Source of the DNA: Marchantia polymorpha subsp. ruderalis
Taxonomy: Eukaryota; Streptophyta; Marchantiopsida; Marchantiales; Marchantiaceae
DNA: 64,000 bases
Reading direction: 5' to 3'
Assembly (NCBI GenBank): GCA_037833965.1
Contig: AP031353.1
Coordinates: 22,570,501-22,634,500 of the forward strand
The position numbers were made by a program, and so were the translations under genes. Under the pieces are notes generated by a model, which was not told the origin of the DNA, did not search any database, and was given only the letters and a program-made list of their open reading frames with translations. Each line of letters begins with the position of its first letter. The stretch's first letter is position 1. Shown one piece after another: positions 10,730 through 24,400 of this stretch.

Positions 10730-13700
10730 TACATTATATTATTACATATCACCAAATTAAAATTATATAATTTTAATTTGAAAAATTTCAAGTAATCAAG
10801 TATGGTGCAAATATGGTAAAATGATCAATTGTCTTAATGATTTTATTGTTCATTGTTACAATGAAAACTAGAATTCATGTTTAAAAAAAATTCGACTTTT
10901 AGTTGTGAGCAATATTTTACATGCAAAGTATTGATGCAGGTTCTCTTATATATAGTATAATTGATACTGTGATAACCTGTTAAAAAATAATATTTCATAC
11001 TATATAATATAATAGTTTTGTGAGCTTTAGTTTTTTATGTCTTTGTGTGAAAATTTATTATCAAGTGTATATTATCTTATCAAATAAATTTTATTTTTTA
11101 AAATTTTCGATAATTTATGTCAAATATATATCAATTGTAGAATCATAGACTATAACTTTTTGCAACATGAAATGAATAATTTCAGAAGAAAATTAAGACA
11201 TATATTACTCCAAGTCAAATTCAAGTCATATTGATAAATATTTCACTACAAAAAGAATAATTTTATTATGATAAAGAACATTGCATATTTGATCTCTTTA
11301 TGAATAGTTTTTAAAACTCCTGGATAATCAACAATTAATGGCCAACTTGAGCATTTAAGGCTAACACAAATATCAATTGATCCTAAAGATGGATAAAAAA
11401 TTATATTCAAGATTAAACGTCATGGATGTAAGATAGACACTTAATCTGAATTGAAAAGTCTTGGTTAAATTAAGATACAATACTCTGCATCCATATCAAA
11501 ACAAAGGTGAACACAAATTTCTATATTACAAGGAATGGTTAAATCTATGATTTAAAAATGTAGAGGCTATTGAAATATTCAATCTACTCAGCTAAAATTA
11601 TAGGTATTCAGTCTAATTGATGAAAAAAATCTAAAACTCATGTTTTAGATTTTGAGTCAAATCATTTCTCTTTGATGATAAAACTGCATCTATGTGCATT
11701 CCACTTTTTGGCAGGGCAACGTCATATCTAGCCGGCATGAGAAAACAAGATCTTCGGACTCTACTTGCACTAAATTAATAGATTTGTTTATACAATAGAC
11801 ATATATTCGAGGTAAATTTGAGTAGTAATGTCAAAATGAGACAAGAATTATAACATGACTCTTGAGACTAAAGATGAATGTGACAGACTTATAGTTTATT
11901 TTGCTACTATGTAGCTTTTTTATCCCATCAAAAAGTACAAGCAAGAGCTCATATTCTATTTTTGGATTCAAATCATTACATACATCTTCAAATTCATGAT
12001 TGAAATGAATATGTTCCAAAGTAATCAAAGTTTTTCCTAATGTGGTTTCATTGGTCCAATTAAGGTGCATCATATCCTAAGGAGATGAACACACAGCTTG
12101 GCACGGCCCGAATTGTATAAAGATTATTTCTTTAATGGTACAACGCAAATGACATTTTAATATAGATTATAAATCTCTCATTTGACTAACAATACTATTT
12201 GAAAAGAGGATGAATAGAATATAAAATGAGTGATGATAAATAAGTGTAAAAGACATCACATTTGTAAGGGAAAGAGGAGGGGTTTACTTATTAAATATTG
12301 TTTGTCAAAATGACAGTGACTATGAACTTCTTCGTTTCTGAAAAGAGAAGGTTCATTTCAGCACGTCGAGGGCGAATATGTTTCAAATTCATTTTCGTCT
12401 CAGATAGTTCTTGTGATTTGTACGTTTAGTCCATATCTTGAGATAAGAAACTGGTCATTAACTTATGAAATAAATATTAATCTATAAATATCTGATGACC
12501 GTAAATTCAAATTATGAATGAAAGACACAACTTTGATCGACAGTTTTAATTTCATTGAAATATGGCCATAACATGAAGTGCGAACATTCTCATTTGAATG
12601 ATAAAGGAAGCCAAAGCAAGCAATCTATCTCAACTGAAACACATTTCTTTGAAGGGAAGAAAAAATGGCTGTGTACATGATAAAGTGTCTGTTCATCGCT
12701 AGATTAGTGGCCTATAGATTTAACCGAACTCAGCGAACTCCAAATTAACAGGTTGGGATTGATTATAATACGAAGTTTCAATCTATGTCTTCAAGTGATA
12801 CTAAAAGTTTCACAAAATAGTTTTACTACAATATTTGTCACATTCTATGAGAATACTTTAATATCAGTCAAATCAAGATGAAGAAATTTTTGTCTTGTAC
12901 GTTGACTACGGAGGATGGTGTTTTGAATGTAGACAAGAGCAGGGGGAGTCCCATTGGAAATGGAGCTGTAATCTGTAATCTGTAAATCATAAGAGATGAA
13001 AAAGGTTTCTAAAAATGCATAATTTGCGCAAGATAGAATGCTAGGAGTTTTGTATCAATAACGAAACACAAGAACTTTATTGTATTTGCTCATGTATACA
13101 AATCCATCGTTAACCAGGCCTACTTAGTCTATTCAGGCGTCTAAATTAGCTTAATTTAGTCGACAATGTGTAAATGTGACCTTTATTAAGCATTTAGAGT
13201 GCATAAAATGGAACCATGTGAAATTCATGGGCAACAAACCTTAGTTCAGTACGCACTATCTTTTTATTCAGGTTGTCAATCACCCTGTTTTTTAAATACT
13301 TCTCTGGTTTCCTCCTGTTCAATATTACAATGCTGTTCTCCATAATTGTGAGTAGCCCCATATAATTTCTGTGATTATTAGCAATCCACCAGTACGAAGA
13401 AACCTTATCTATCTATATCTTAAACCTTCAGGTTGTCTCTATAAAATCCAGCACCCTTATTTGTGTAAATACGCCAGCTCATGGTGCACCTATGACATGT
13501 CCTCAATTATTCGCAATAATTCTCGAGTAACAATTTCTAATGTCTAATAATCACATGTCTAAATTATAAATTTCATCGGCGTATACATCATTTGCACAGT
13601 TAGAATACTTAAAACAACTCACACTCTTCTCATAACCACCCACACATAAATCAAGGGTAGCATGAGTAGTGGCGTCCGGGGACTCTAGTTAGTAGTTTAG

Positions 13701-14067
13701 ACGGAGCTGAATCCGAAAGATTACATTAACCACGCCTGATTGTTAACATATTTTCCATGGTGTTAGACATTTCAATAAAAAAGCATGTATATGTCAACGA
13801 TTCTGCAACGCTCGAATCTCTCTTAAAATTTCAAAGATAGTCCCGGTTTTGCTAAACTTTATTTCTCAAAACTATTAGTTATAAAATGTTGAACGGCTTT
13901 GACTGTCACAAGAAGACCATCAAAGGTTAACGATAGGTTTGAAGAGTGTTGTCAAGAATCTGTTTCATTCAGTTGTATCATTGAAGACTCATCATAAACC
14001 ATGATACAGAAAGAAAGGGCGCGATGAATTGTATCCGTCTACAATTGTGATGAACGTGAGTGGAAGT

Positions 14068-14166
14068 CCTACCAGAGTATTTATTATCTTTCTTGTCTTG
14101 AATGTACCAAGACATATAAAATACTCAAATACCAGGGTGAATATTATCATTCTTGTCTTGAATTGA
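14068..14166. repeat. Imperfect tandem duplication, about 62 bp
   Basis: Two neighbouring segments share TACCAG(A/G)GT, then a TATTAT stretch, then TTCTTGTCTTGAAT, and each is followed by a short TATAAAA-rich stretch and ACTC. The second copy has several substitutions. Nothing coding is supported. Confidence 0.6.
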
Positions 14167-14180
14167 CTATAAAACACTCT

Positions 14181-14198
14181 TATATATATATATATATA
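14181..14198. repeat. (TA)9 microsatellite
   Basis: Nine TA dinucleotides followed by a short CA run. Confidence 0.9.
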
Positions 14199-15199
14199 CA
14201 CACACTTAAATATTGTTCAAAGTTACTAGAATATTTGTTGTGAAAAGTTTTTCATCTAATACTTCATAATGTATATTTTCTCATGCCATGTGTTTATAGC
14301 ATGAGTAACCACAAAAATTTATGGGGAGTATTAATAATGCATCCGCTATCCTTCATTTAAATATGGGTACCGAAGACAACCTTGTATCCGTGATCAATCA
14401 GTGTCAATTAACATCAGTCAGTTCGAATAAAACGAATTTAGACCTTACATTAACCGCATTGTTTACAGTTTATGTTTAGAAGTAAACACATCGGTACAAG
14501 TTTATAATGAGTTTATTTTGATTACATAAAAGCAACTTCTTGTCCCATCCTATACAGTACTTAATAGTTGTGCAGCAATTTCAATTTGAATTACATAATA
14601 AATATAATAAGAACCCACACTTCAATAATTCCGTAACTACCGACGAGGATTTGCGCGGTGGATTTGTTTCTTTCTTTGAAACTATTACATTTGAACAGAA
14701 GATAACATAACCTGATGGTTATGAAATCTATCACAGTAGGGCCCTTCTCTTCTTACAGTAATGAAGGGCGAAGCTTATCCGATCCGGTAAGTGGCGAGAT
14801 ATATGCATAAGAGTTAAAAAATGCGATTGTCATGCTACAGGGTCTGATATTTGAGACACCCTAATAACGGGGACCGGTTTCTTACACAGATCTTCACATA
14901 CGAAAGAAGCCAAAAAGAAGATAAATAAGTTGGGAACTTTTCATGGGCATGGACTTTATATCCAGTCTTGAAACTATCTACTGATGATTACTGAGCTTCT
15001 AGTGGGTATCAGTATACGCCGATGATGTACTCAAAATCAGAATTCTTTGACGAGACTAATTTTGCCAACGTAAGGAAGCGATAAAAAGAACGAAACGCCG
15101 AAAATCAGACTGGAGATAAAGAAACGCTGGAGGAACGAGCAGCAATGCATCCTTAAATGCAGTTCTGTGCCACGGTACTTTCAAATCACGTGAGACTCG

Positions 15200-16700
15200 T
15201 ACGACTTTATGTTCATTCCTCGAGCACAGCCACTGTTGCTTTCCAGTGGCTCAGTTCTGATTGCGGATAAGAGCATTCTATTCAAGCCCGATCGTCTCGC
15301 CTGCTGCTATGATGTTGCACTGCACTGCACTGCGTTGCCGCTCGCCTTGACAACAGGAACTGCGCTTCTTGTCATGTCTCTACGACTCGACAGGCCGAGA
15401 ACTCCCAGTTCGTACGGTAAGCTCCCTTCTGTTTGTCTGAAGGGCGACACTTCAGTTTCGAGGTCTGTCGAAGGGATGACAGACAGTCGACACGCTGATG
15501 GACCAGCAGCAGCAGCAGCAGCAGGCATTCAGGTGCCGAGCTGAGAGTTTGAAATTTCCGATGCAGTTTCTAGCACTCATTATATCGGACGCTCGTCACG
15601 AAATCGAAGTAGGGCTTCAAATGAAGGTGAGTATTGCTGGTCCATCGCTCTCATCGACGAAGGGGTTTCAGGTCACTGGAAATCTCAACACACAAAGCGG
15701 CTACCTCTCAGGCTTGCAGTGTGGCTCCTCGCACACGACCAAACCTCGACGAGACCACGTACAGATTTGGACGCAAAATTTAAATTCCCGCAGTGAGGGA
15801 TAGTGCTGGGGGCGTGGGGTGCTGCCTACCTTTGGATGTGTTGAGAGATTTCGTCTCCACGAAGTGCCGGGAACTCTGATTCTCGAAAGCGAGGCAAGTT
15901 CCTTGTCTGTACTGCGCACAAAGCAAGGAACAGCACCCAAAGGAAGGCCACCATCTCAACTCACGAGGTGCTCGAGGTTTGAATGTAGAGATCACTTCGG
16001 TCCAAACGCGTCAGTCCTCCTCGAAGACTAGTAACTGGGGTCATGGTTATAGTGGACGACATTAAATGTTACATCGCACGACTCCGTGGCCATTGCTTGG
16101 ACATTCGCGCTGCAATTGTGCATCCGACGGCCATCGTGGTGGCTGTCCAGTACGTTCATGAAATAATAGCCCCAAGTTCAGACAATAAGAGTCTTCCAGG
16201 TGGAAGCGGGGTTGCGGAATGCATAGAGATTTCTCTCGACATCTGAACACTAATAATCAATGACACATGAGACTACAAGAGAGTTCACAGTGCTAAGGGA
16301 ACGGGAAACTTGCACAGCGCTCACGATTCACGACACAACAGCAGAAGACTGCGCCAAGACCGGAAGACGCACATTTTCGAGTAGGTAATCAAAAATTTAT
16401 GGATTTCAGCTGGAATAATCAGCGCATTTGTACATTTTCGCACGGTCTTTATTTTCAAGTGCTCCTTCCCACGTGCATGAAAGCAGGTGGACTATCAGGC
16501 GAAATCTTCCATTCTCTCTGCTCGAACTTACTAATTCACAAAAGCGTTCCGCTTGGATATGTCGTCAAATTTGTACATCTCTTCTTCCGCTCGGTCTCGG
16601 TCTCTCCAATCTCTCCCTCTCCCTCCTCCCTAACTAAATTCATGATAATAACTAAAAACATATCACCGCTCGATGTACCGGGGCCCCGAAGAGAAGCAGA
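15200..16700. other. GC-richer region downstream of the B-box gene, no gene supported
   Basis: Base composition switches here from AT-rich to roughly balanced. Open frames of 60-111 codons overlap on both strands without any domain, as expected by chance in GC-richer DNA. A (CAG)7 run lies at 15504-15524. On the minus strand an AATAAA hexamer at 16453-16448, about 260 bases past the B-box gene stop codon, is a plausible polyadenylation signal for that gene. Confidence 0.5.
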
Positions 16701-16714
16701 AAGGTACCCCACAA

Positions 16715-17986
16715 TCATGGCGGCAGTCGCTTGACGAAGCGGCCCTTCATACGTGGGCGGCGCTCGGCGTTCAGCTTGCGCACTTCGTATCGTATCTGTT
16801 TGGAGAAGAGTCGAGTGCGGCGCTTTTCTCGATATCTCATGACTCGAGCCTCTCGTCCGACTCCGACTTCCGACACCTCCTCTCCCATCCCGAGCACGGG
16901 GACCTCGCCTAATTGTTCTCTGTGGTAGCTCTCGAGGTCCAGGTTCAGCGCCATATCAATATTCGAGAGAATTGGCACGGTTTGGGGTTGGCCCCCATCC
17001 TCAGTCCACAGCGGACCTCGTCCCGACCATGCGCTCAGGACGTCCTCGTAATTCAATTTCAGCGACAGGCACTTAGTCTGGCCCTCCTCACTGAACTGTT
17101 GCGTCTGGTGGAACAACGACCCGTCCTTCTCCACTTTGACATTAATCGACTCGAAGCCGTCGTTGCAGACGGGCTGGAATTGGCCGAACCCCTCGTTCTT
17201 CACGGCATCGTGACAGTGTTCTGATTTGATGTCGTCTTGACTGAACACAGATCCCTCGTCTCCTTTGTCATCGAGAAAATCCGCCTCGGTGACGATGTCT
17301 GTAAAGTCCAGGTACTCATCGTCGCTCCCGCCGACGCAGTCCTCGTCGCCCCTCTCGAGAGAATCCAGCTCCTGGGGCATGTCCATGGGAAACCCATCGC
17401 TGGCGCTGCCGTCCCCTCCGAGGTCGTCCACGGATGCTTGCAGATCGGGGACGTAGGCGGGGAGGCCGAGCCGCGAGCTTTCGTCCTCCGGAAGGCTCTC
17501 GGGGTACCCGGGCACTCGCGAGGTGTCGTCGGGGTTGGAGAAAAAACTTTGCGCGAGCATTTCGTCCTTGATCATGCGCATCTTGGGGTTCACGTGGTGC
17601 TTCAGGGATTTGCTGCTCTTCCGGATTTGCAGCCCGGGGAAGGACTTGGACGAGGTGCGCTCGCCGCCCTTGCATGCCGTTCCATTGGGGTTCAGGCGCA
17701 CGCGCTCGTGGCGCGACGCCAAAGCATTGACGCAGTGAATGGAATTGTCGCAGCGTCCACAAAGGTAAGCTTCGTCGGCGGCGCAATACCATCGAGCGCG
17801 GTCGCGCCCGCAGACGTCGCATGCACGCACGGCCCGTCCGGCCATGGACATCACGGCTGTTGCGGTTTTGGGATCCATCGACCTGTCTTCGGTAGTGGCA
17901 GTCATCTCAGCGACCTTCTCGAGTTGGGAAAACACAAAAATGGCACTGCGGGGAACACAATCGAACAACAACTCTCGAGACCTCAC
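16715..17986 (-). CDS. CONSTANS-like transcription factor (one B-box plus CCT domain)
   Basis: This uninterrupted frame of 423 residues encodes a nuclear zinc-finger factor of the CONSTANS-like (BBX) family. These proteins act in light, clock or flowering-type signalling in plants. A single B-box spans residues 56-93, with ligands C56, C59, C68, D71, C76, C79, H84 and H93. The middle is acidic and Ser/Asp-rich ([19 protein letters not shown], about residues 220-240), suggesting an activation region. Residues 378-420 form the CCT domain ([20 protein letters not shown]), a DNA/NF-Y-binding module that also carries the nuclear localisation signal. One B-box followed by CCT matches the COL6/COL16-type group. 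A second in-frame Met at residue 28 (ATG at 17905) opens [13 protein letters not shown] and may be the real start, giving 396 residues; the first 27 residues do not look conserved. No intron interrupts the frame, whereas many COL genes have one before CCT. The family assignment is firm; the particular role is not known. Confidence 0.93.
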   Translation of the reverse strand: MRSRELLFDCVPRSAIFVFSQLEKVAEMTATTEDRSMDPKTATAVMSMAGRAVRACDVCGRDRARWYCAADEAYLCGRCDNSIHCVNALASRHERVRLNPNGTACKGGERTSSKSFPGLQIRKSSKSLKHHVNPKMRMIKDEMLAQSFFSNPDDTSRVPGYPESLPEDESSRLGLPAYVPDLQASVDDLGGDGSASDGFPMDMPQELDSLERGDEDCVGGSDDEYLDFTDIVTEADFLDDKGDEGSVFSQDDIKSEHCHDAVKNEGFGQFQPVCNDGFESINVKVEKDGSLFHQTQQFSEEGQTKCLSLKLNYEDVLSAWSGRGPLWTEDGGQPQTVPILSNIDMALNLDLESYHREQLGEVPVLGMGEEVSEVGVGREARVMRYREKRRTRLFSKQIRYEVRKLNAERRPRMKGRFVKRLPP

Positions 17987-18346
17987 TCAAAGCTTCTTCC
18001 TGGCAGCAAGGGGTCTATAGCGCATCGACTAACCAACCACCTCCGGCCTCCCTCCCTTCGTCACCTTCCACTCGAGATATTTTCACTCTCGCCGCCGTCG
18101 TCTCCGCCACTTGACGATCCCTCGTTTCCAATTGGGCTCAGAAGCTGCGGCTGGTTCGACCTTCGACACGAAAAATATTGACCTCTCTCGCACGAGGCGA
18201 TGAGGCGTTCCATTTCCAGGGACACTATCGGATCACAAGCTTGCAATCATCCACCAAATTCGACAACCATGGATTCAACTGCGAATCGTCCGAGCTCACT
18301 GCCGGTTCCTAGCTCTCGCTCTCTCAATCTATATCTCTCAATCTCT

Positions 18347-18400
18347 CTCAATCTCGATGATCTGTGTCTCAATCTCGATGATCTGTGTCTCAATCTCGAT
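18347..18400. repeat. 21-bp minisatellite, about 2.6 copies
   Basis: Copies at 18347-18367 and 18368-18388 are identical, and 18389-18400 is a partial third copy. The unit is CTCAATCTCGATGATCTGTGT. Confidence 0.95.
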
Positions 18401-18443
18401 CCTTCTCCTACCTCCGAGCCTGGAGCAGCCTAGAGAGCGAGCC

Positions 18444-18460
18444 GGGGGGGGGGGGGGGGG
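18444..18460. repeat. Homopolymer run of 17 G
   Basis: An unbroken run of 17 G on the plus strand. Its true length is uncertain because such runs are prone to sequencing and assembly error. It has G-quadruplex-forming potential. Confidence 0.95.
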
Positions 18461-21400
18461 CGTCACGCGATGAAGACTACAATGAAAGGGAGAAAATTGG
18501 GGCCTTCATAATGGGAAGAAAATTGTACGAGAGCCGACGGCCGAACTTTGGGCATCGGATTTGAAATGCGAGCGAGGACGAGTTCTGCTTCGCGCAGATT
18601 GGCTGCGGGCACAATTCTTATCCCACCTGAGCCATGTCAGCATGCCATGTCAGCCGAACTCCTAGCCCCCACGTCAAGGCCCCGGATGGACCGTACTCCG
18701 TCCGTGTGTGACAGTGAGCGCTAGCGACTAAAGTGCCTTTTTAAGAAAGCCGCCATCATGACCGATGCCCTGGGCTCAAAATAACTTCCTCGACCTCCCT
18801 ATGCGTTAATTCACTCCCCTCCCTCCCCCACTTTTGCTGAACCCGGTTTTGATCGTCTGAGCCTCGAGGCTCTCGCTCAGGCTCAGGCTCAGGCTCAGAT
18901 CACGACCCGCACTTCGTTTGTTTGTCGGACGCCCCGAGCCCAAAAATCTGCTCTTGACTTCGTCCACTTTTGTGAACATCGGCAGGTCTGTACTTTACGT
19001 GACGACACTTCCGTACACGGGCGAGATGAGCAGCAGGGTCCAAGTGTGATTCAGTGACGGGCTTAGCCTCATCTCCCTCCTTCGAGTTCGTCCATGCGCG
19101 GCTCGATGGGTTCGTTGTGAATTTTTTTGTTATATATTTCTAATTTCCTGCATTAAATGAGGCAATGATGGCCATTTTTGGAATTTGCAGGAGGATTGAA
19201 TGAATGAATGAACCCCGCTCGAACTTCGAGAGTCGAATGAGCTGGATACTTCTAGTTCGAAACTTGCTGGTGGGGGATTATGGACTCAAGCGCACTCATA
19301 GTTCGGCTTCTTTAGTCTCTATCCGGGCTTGATGGAGATCTCGAAAGGTTTCACAAATCATGAACAAGAGTCAACCATTTGTTTTGCAGGTTTCAGACAC
19401 TTTGCGACCTTGTGTTGGACAGCACCGAATCAGACTGACGACTTTCGTCAAAACAACGCACTTGCAGTTCTATGCAACAGCATGTGCTGCACAACCTCTG
19501 GTATGTCATGATAAATTAAAGCAGAACGTACCTTCTCCGAAGGCCAGGGATTATAAATATGATATCTTTGACGACGAACAACGACGTTGATTTGTGCATG
19601 CGATATTTCTTCTGCAAGTCATCATTGTTTCTTGATATGGTACATTATCTGTGCACTCAGAAAAGGTTACTTCCCAAAAGACCACGAAAGAGATCGAGGA
19701 AGAAAGGGCTCAGAACCAAAAGCCATCATTTTCAACACCTGAACATGCAACTTTTTGGCATGTACATAACAGGAAGAGAAACGCAGACGGACTCGTACTT
19801 ACCAATGCTAATCTATTATACTACTTCTCCGACGTACATTGAAAGTACGTGATTCCCCAGGACCCTTTATCTATTGAAGATGGTACATCTCATGAAAATG
19901 AGTTGCCAGCCAAACCAAGTTGTTTCGTGTGGCTCCACGAAGTTTCACCTTTGTGATTATTCGCAAACTGTTGAAGAAATACGTATAATACTTGTTCGTC
20001 CGTATGATTACATGCTGTACCGATTATACGTCTTATGGTCTCTATTATTGCAGAAGACAGCGGGGCCTGAGATCTGGTGTCGTATGTTGACTTCGGAATT
20101 CTGCCCACCATGGGAAACTTCAACTTACTGATCATGAGCTCAGGTTACAATATGTTGGGTTAGGGGAAGAGATGACCTCGTATAGGCTCTATGATTTGGC
20201 TAAGTTCCCAAGGAGAGTCTTCATGATCCTGTTTTGCTGAACGTTTTAAGTGTGTTTTAAGGAAAGGGAAAATACACGAGAAACTTCATGGTGATCTCAA
20301 ATAGACTACGCGGTCATCGTCACATGTAAGTTATCGTATGTATATTTGGCTTGTTGTTTGACTCTTGTTGCAATGGCTTTAACTAAACTTTCTGTAGACT
20401 TGAATGACTTATTTGATTTAAAAAAATTCGGCATTTTTTGAGAAGTACTGTGGACAAGGAGGATCAGGATTAATAGGACAAGATGGTCAATTTTAGTTTT
20501 GCACCAACATCCTTCCGTGTTAGTGAAACATTTGATGTAGAGGAAGATTAATAGATTTGCTCGGTACGATTTGTCAAGAACATCATAGGTGATCCAAATA
20601 TCTAGTTACATGGCAAAAGCTTAGAGAGTTGAAGAGCAAATTCCCAGTCTGAAATGTGAGATGATTACGACGTTTGCAGGTCTGTCACGCCGATTAGTGT
20701 TTGACTGTCCATAGAAAGAATTAAAGAGATTTTGCGTTGTCTACTTCAAAGGTACATCTTTCCTTAGCGATTAGCAATATAGCAGTGATCGTTGTAAATG
20801 CATGGCATTATCTTTGAAAAGAGGAAGAAGCCTCTCGTATCACTTTACCAACACTATCAGTTGTCAATGTCTTGTAAATCGACAAGGAAATTATATGTGT
20901 CGTTGTGCCCAATATTATACGAATGCCTAGCATATTAAAAAATGGATGTCGAATTTCTCTACGTTAATAGAATCCTGATTATGGATACTCATTTCTTGAT
21001 ATCTCGTAATCTTGATACAATATTCAGTCAGTCTTAACTCTTCTTATTTATTTATGACAACTACAAATTCATTTCTTGAATAGATGAATGAAACCGTTGT
21101 TCGATAAACAAATATCGCAAGTTTTGATGAACAGATAAATGAATAAAATCATCTGGATAATTAAAGTACACCATAGCTACTATGAGTTCTGTACATAACC
21201 TTTGTTGTTGAAAAACAGCGTTCCAATATTTGTTACAAGATTTTGTCAACGTAAACTTTACATTCCGGCATGATAAGAGTTTACGTGGCTAAGAAGTAGA
21301 AAAAAACTGTCCACAAACCACGACATTCGTCTCTTTTTCATCATAAAGTCGTGTTTACAAAATCCTTGCTGTGAACCCGAGACTCCGAAATATCTGCCTC

Positions 21401-24400
21401 TTTCTGTTTTGGACATGGCGAAAATACAACTGTGATGAAATACAACCAGCCTCCTGAAGCCTACATATGCTCTGGAATATAGAATCGACAGGGTTTAACG
21501 ATACATACAGTTGAATATTAGATCAGCATGGACCTGAGTGCCTGCTTCCAGTACAGTATCCGGCCGTGGAGAAAGTTGCTGCGCCTTCGATGTTCTCGCC
21601 CAGGGCACGGGCGTCTCACCGGCCAAATTTGGAGATATGTTCTGGCCTTCTTTACCTTAGCCATCTAGAGCTAGTGCCGGTGTCGAGCATTAATTCGACG
21701 GAGGGCGCATCTGCAGGGCTTCTCTAACACGCCGCTTTATATCTCCTTAACTGTTACATTATTCGAGAAGAAACAAGTAACGGCAGAGCCCATCCGAATG
21801 ACAAAGCAATCTTGTCAAATGAGTGTCATGCCATCTCGAGGGAGACGAAGTCATAATAGGCCTTTTGCAGAACAGCTTATGAGAGTCTATTGTTCTGTCC
21901 ATGCCTCCATGTAAATAAAAACTGGCACTTTTTAAAGACTCACGAGTTACCTCGTTTCACCAAATATAATATCTAGATTCTCGGGTCAATATCTCAACAA
22001 CTTTACCTCGCATTTCACCAGATTAGACTCTCCTAACGGTCACTGTAACATGGAGCCAAATAATGCGCAAGACTGTCGCCCTGCACCTTTTCCTTCACTG
22101 ACACAAAACAGGGTCGCGGTCTGTGGTGTTCTTGTTCTTCAACGATGAAGAAGCACAACCTACGAGGAACATTTTAGTCACGAACGGCAGCAGTTTAATA
22201 ATAAATAAATAGGTTCTTCGAGAACACATTCGGGCCATATTTCTCATTGAGAGTTGTGGATATCGCAAATCTTTTTGATATAATTATTAGAATATAGGAA
22301 ATTTATCTAGTCGTTTCTAACGCCTGGGTTTCCCTCCCCTTCGTTGGCCTATTATTGGAAGCAAGGAAAGCTATAAAGGTATCGACGAGAATGTATATTC
22401 CCGCACTTTGTATCAGCGAAACACATAAAGGACTTTCTTGCGTAAAAGATGTGAGCATCTTTCGTGTAGAAAGTTTCCGATGATTATTACGAAGCGCTCG
22501 GAATAAATCCCGAGAGCTTCGTAAGTGTCATGATAACATCAGAAAGAAGACCCATTTAAGCTGCAGTGGAATGAGAAGGCATCGCAGCCCGTGCATGGAA
22601 TGAGCAAACGCCGACACAGCATGAATGAACAGAAGAAATGAAGCGGAATGAAACTCGATGTGCACGAACTTTTGGGGATTGCGGCCAATTATGCAAATCC
22701 TTGTACGGGCAAAGGTTGCACGCACAGCAGCAGGACGAAAAACCAGATCCCCACGCCCGGGAACGAATCCTCTTGTAACGAAGGAACGGGAGCTGGACGA
22801 GGCGAAGTTTTACCGCGTGAGCGATGGCAGGCGCTAGCCAAATGCAGTTGCCCCATGTGAATCGACCCAAGTCACCCTTCTATTGTATATATAGATTCTA
22901 CACTTTCCGGGCCCCTTGCTCTCGAGTGGTGACATCGACGCGAAGCCCCCTGCTCGAGTTTTTGCCGAATGGATCCTGCGAACTATGCACTTTACTCTCA
23001 TTGAACCCCCCCGGAATTGGCGTGGTCCCCTCTCATTGGACGAGGCTTACGGCTGTTCGAACCAGGTACGATGGTGGAGGACGGACTTCGTGTACACAAT
23101 CCGACCCTCAAACGAGAGCAGCGTGGGCAAATTGAGCTCGTCGATCCCTCGAGAGTCCGAGTCCGGGGAGAAGCTGACGGGACCAGCTCGGCCCCGCCCA
23201 ATCACAGCACAGAAAACTGAAACATGCGGTCGTTTTTAACCTGGTTTCTTCATTGGTCGGTCGGCAATTCCTCCGCGCACCAGCCCTGCCCGAAAAAGTG
23301 CGCTTCCTGCATTTCAAGGGCAGCTGCAAATCGAATCGTGGCCATATTTATGAATCTCACCGCGCGATAAAGCAGCAGCTCCGGCACCCGGAATTCGAGA
23401 GGTACTCGGCTCCATTCCAATGGGCGGCTACAGGTTTGTGGAGGGAGGTGTGGTGAGGCCATGGCAATTGTTCGGGGCCTGTCTGAGGCCATTCGATCGA
23501 TCGACGAAGAGAGGAAGAAGAGAAGGCCATGGCAACGAGCGGTTCTCGAGGTCGAGGTCGAGGTCCATTGGCGCAGCATGGCCTCGGGCCAAGGAGCAGA
23601 ACGGGTCGGACACCTGGCGGTCAGCGCCAAACCAGGGTCGACACAGCGCTTGAGGTAAAAGGCAATGATTCCAAAGCGTAGCGCGATCCGATTGGTGCAT
23701 AACAGACCGCATGGGAGCTGGCACCCCGGTGGTTACCGGAACCGGCCCTGTTTGGTCACCGTCAAAGGTCTGAGATTTCCACCGGGCACCGTTTCGCTCG
23801 GTCAGCCATGCGCACAAAACGTCAGGGAGCACATTAACTCGCGCAACCTTGTTGGTTCTGAGCGAGCACACCAAAAGCGCGTTGACAACCATGGACAGCT
23901 AATAAATAGGCGAACACTCGCCTCTTCGTAATAGACAGAGTGATAGACCTCTCCCTCGCAGGCTCATTGGCACCGTACTCTGGGGACTCTGGCGACTGGA
24001 GGATCGTCGATCTAACCAGGTGCAAGTGAACGCCTTCGCCATGCTCCAAGTGAACGCCGTGTTCCTTCTCACTGCGGGCCTTGGTTGGTTTCTCAGATTC
24101 CGAATCGGTCTCAGATCCTGTTCGATTTGGCCGCGCGCTCGGGGTTGGATGGAAAAATGCAGCCGGTGCTGAGAATCGATGGAGGGGTCCGCAAACTGTG
24201 TCAAGGAAAAGTGCGGCGATTTGGACCCATTGCGCATCGGACGACCTCAGCAAACAGAACACACCGAGATGAGCTTTCTTTGTCCACTGCCCTGAATGAA
24301 TCATTCAGAGCCTGATTGCTGGGAAAAGCAAGCGAGGCGAGGCGAGGCGAGGCTCTTTCTGTGGATGTAGCCCCGGTTCGTTTTTGCCGTGCATAGCATC

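Larger units (their letters stand above)
3560..15200. other. Long AT-rich gene desert
   Basis: About 11.6 kb of strongly A/T-rich DNA, with oligo-A/T tracts and ATTTAAATTT-like low complexity especially at 3.6-9.1 kb. GC rises somewhat after about 12 kb. No open frame longer than about 80 codons occurs, and none carries a motif I recognise. It probably consists of heavily mutated repeat relics, but I cannot assign them to families by eye. It contains two TA microsatellites and a short tandem repeat at 14.07-14.17 kb, listed separately. Confidence 0.6.
17990..18460 (-). promoter_or_regulatory. Upstream region of the CONSTANS-like gene, with minisatellite and G-tract
   Basis: This is the 5' flank of the minus-strand B-box gene. 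It contains a 21-bp minisatellite (CTCAATCTCGATGATCTGTGT) in two exact copies plus a partial third at 18347-18400, preceded by related CTCAATCT repeats. It also contains a run of 17 G at 18444-18460. No clear TATA box was identified. Calling the region a promoter follows from its position only. Confidence 0.4.

Noticed and set aside
17237..18181. A 314-codon open frame on the plus strand opposite the B-box gene
   Set aside because: It is antisense to a clearly coding frame with B-box and CCT motifs. GC-rich codon bias on the real strand leaves the opposite frame open, and its translation has no domain.
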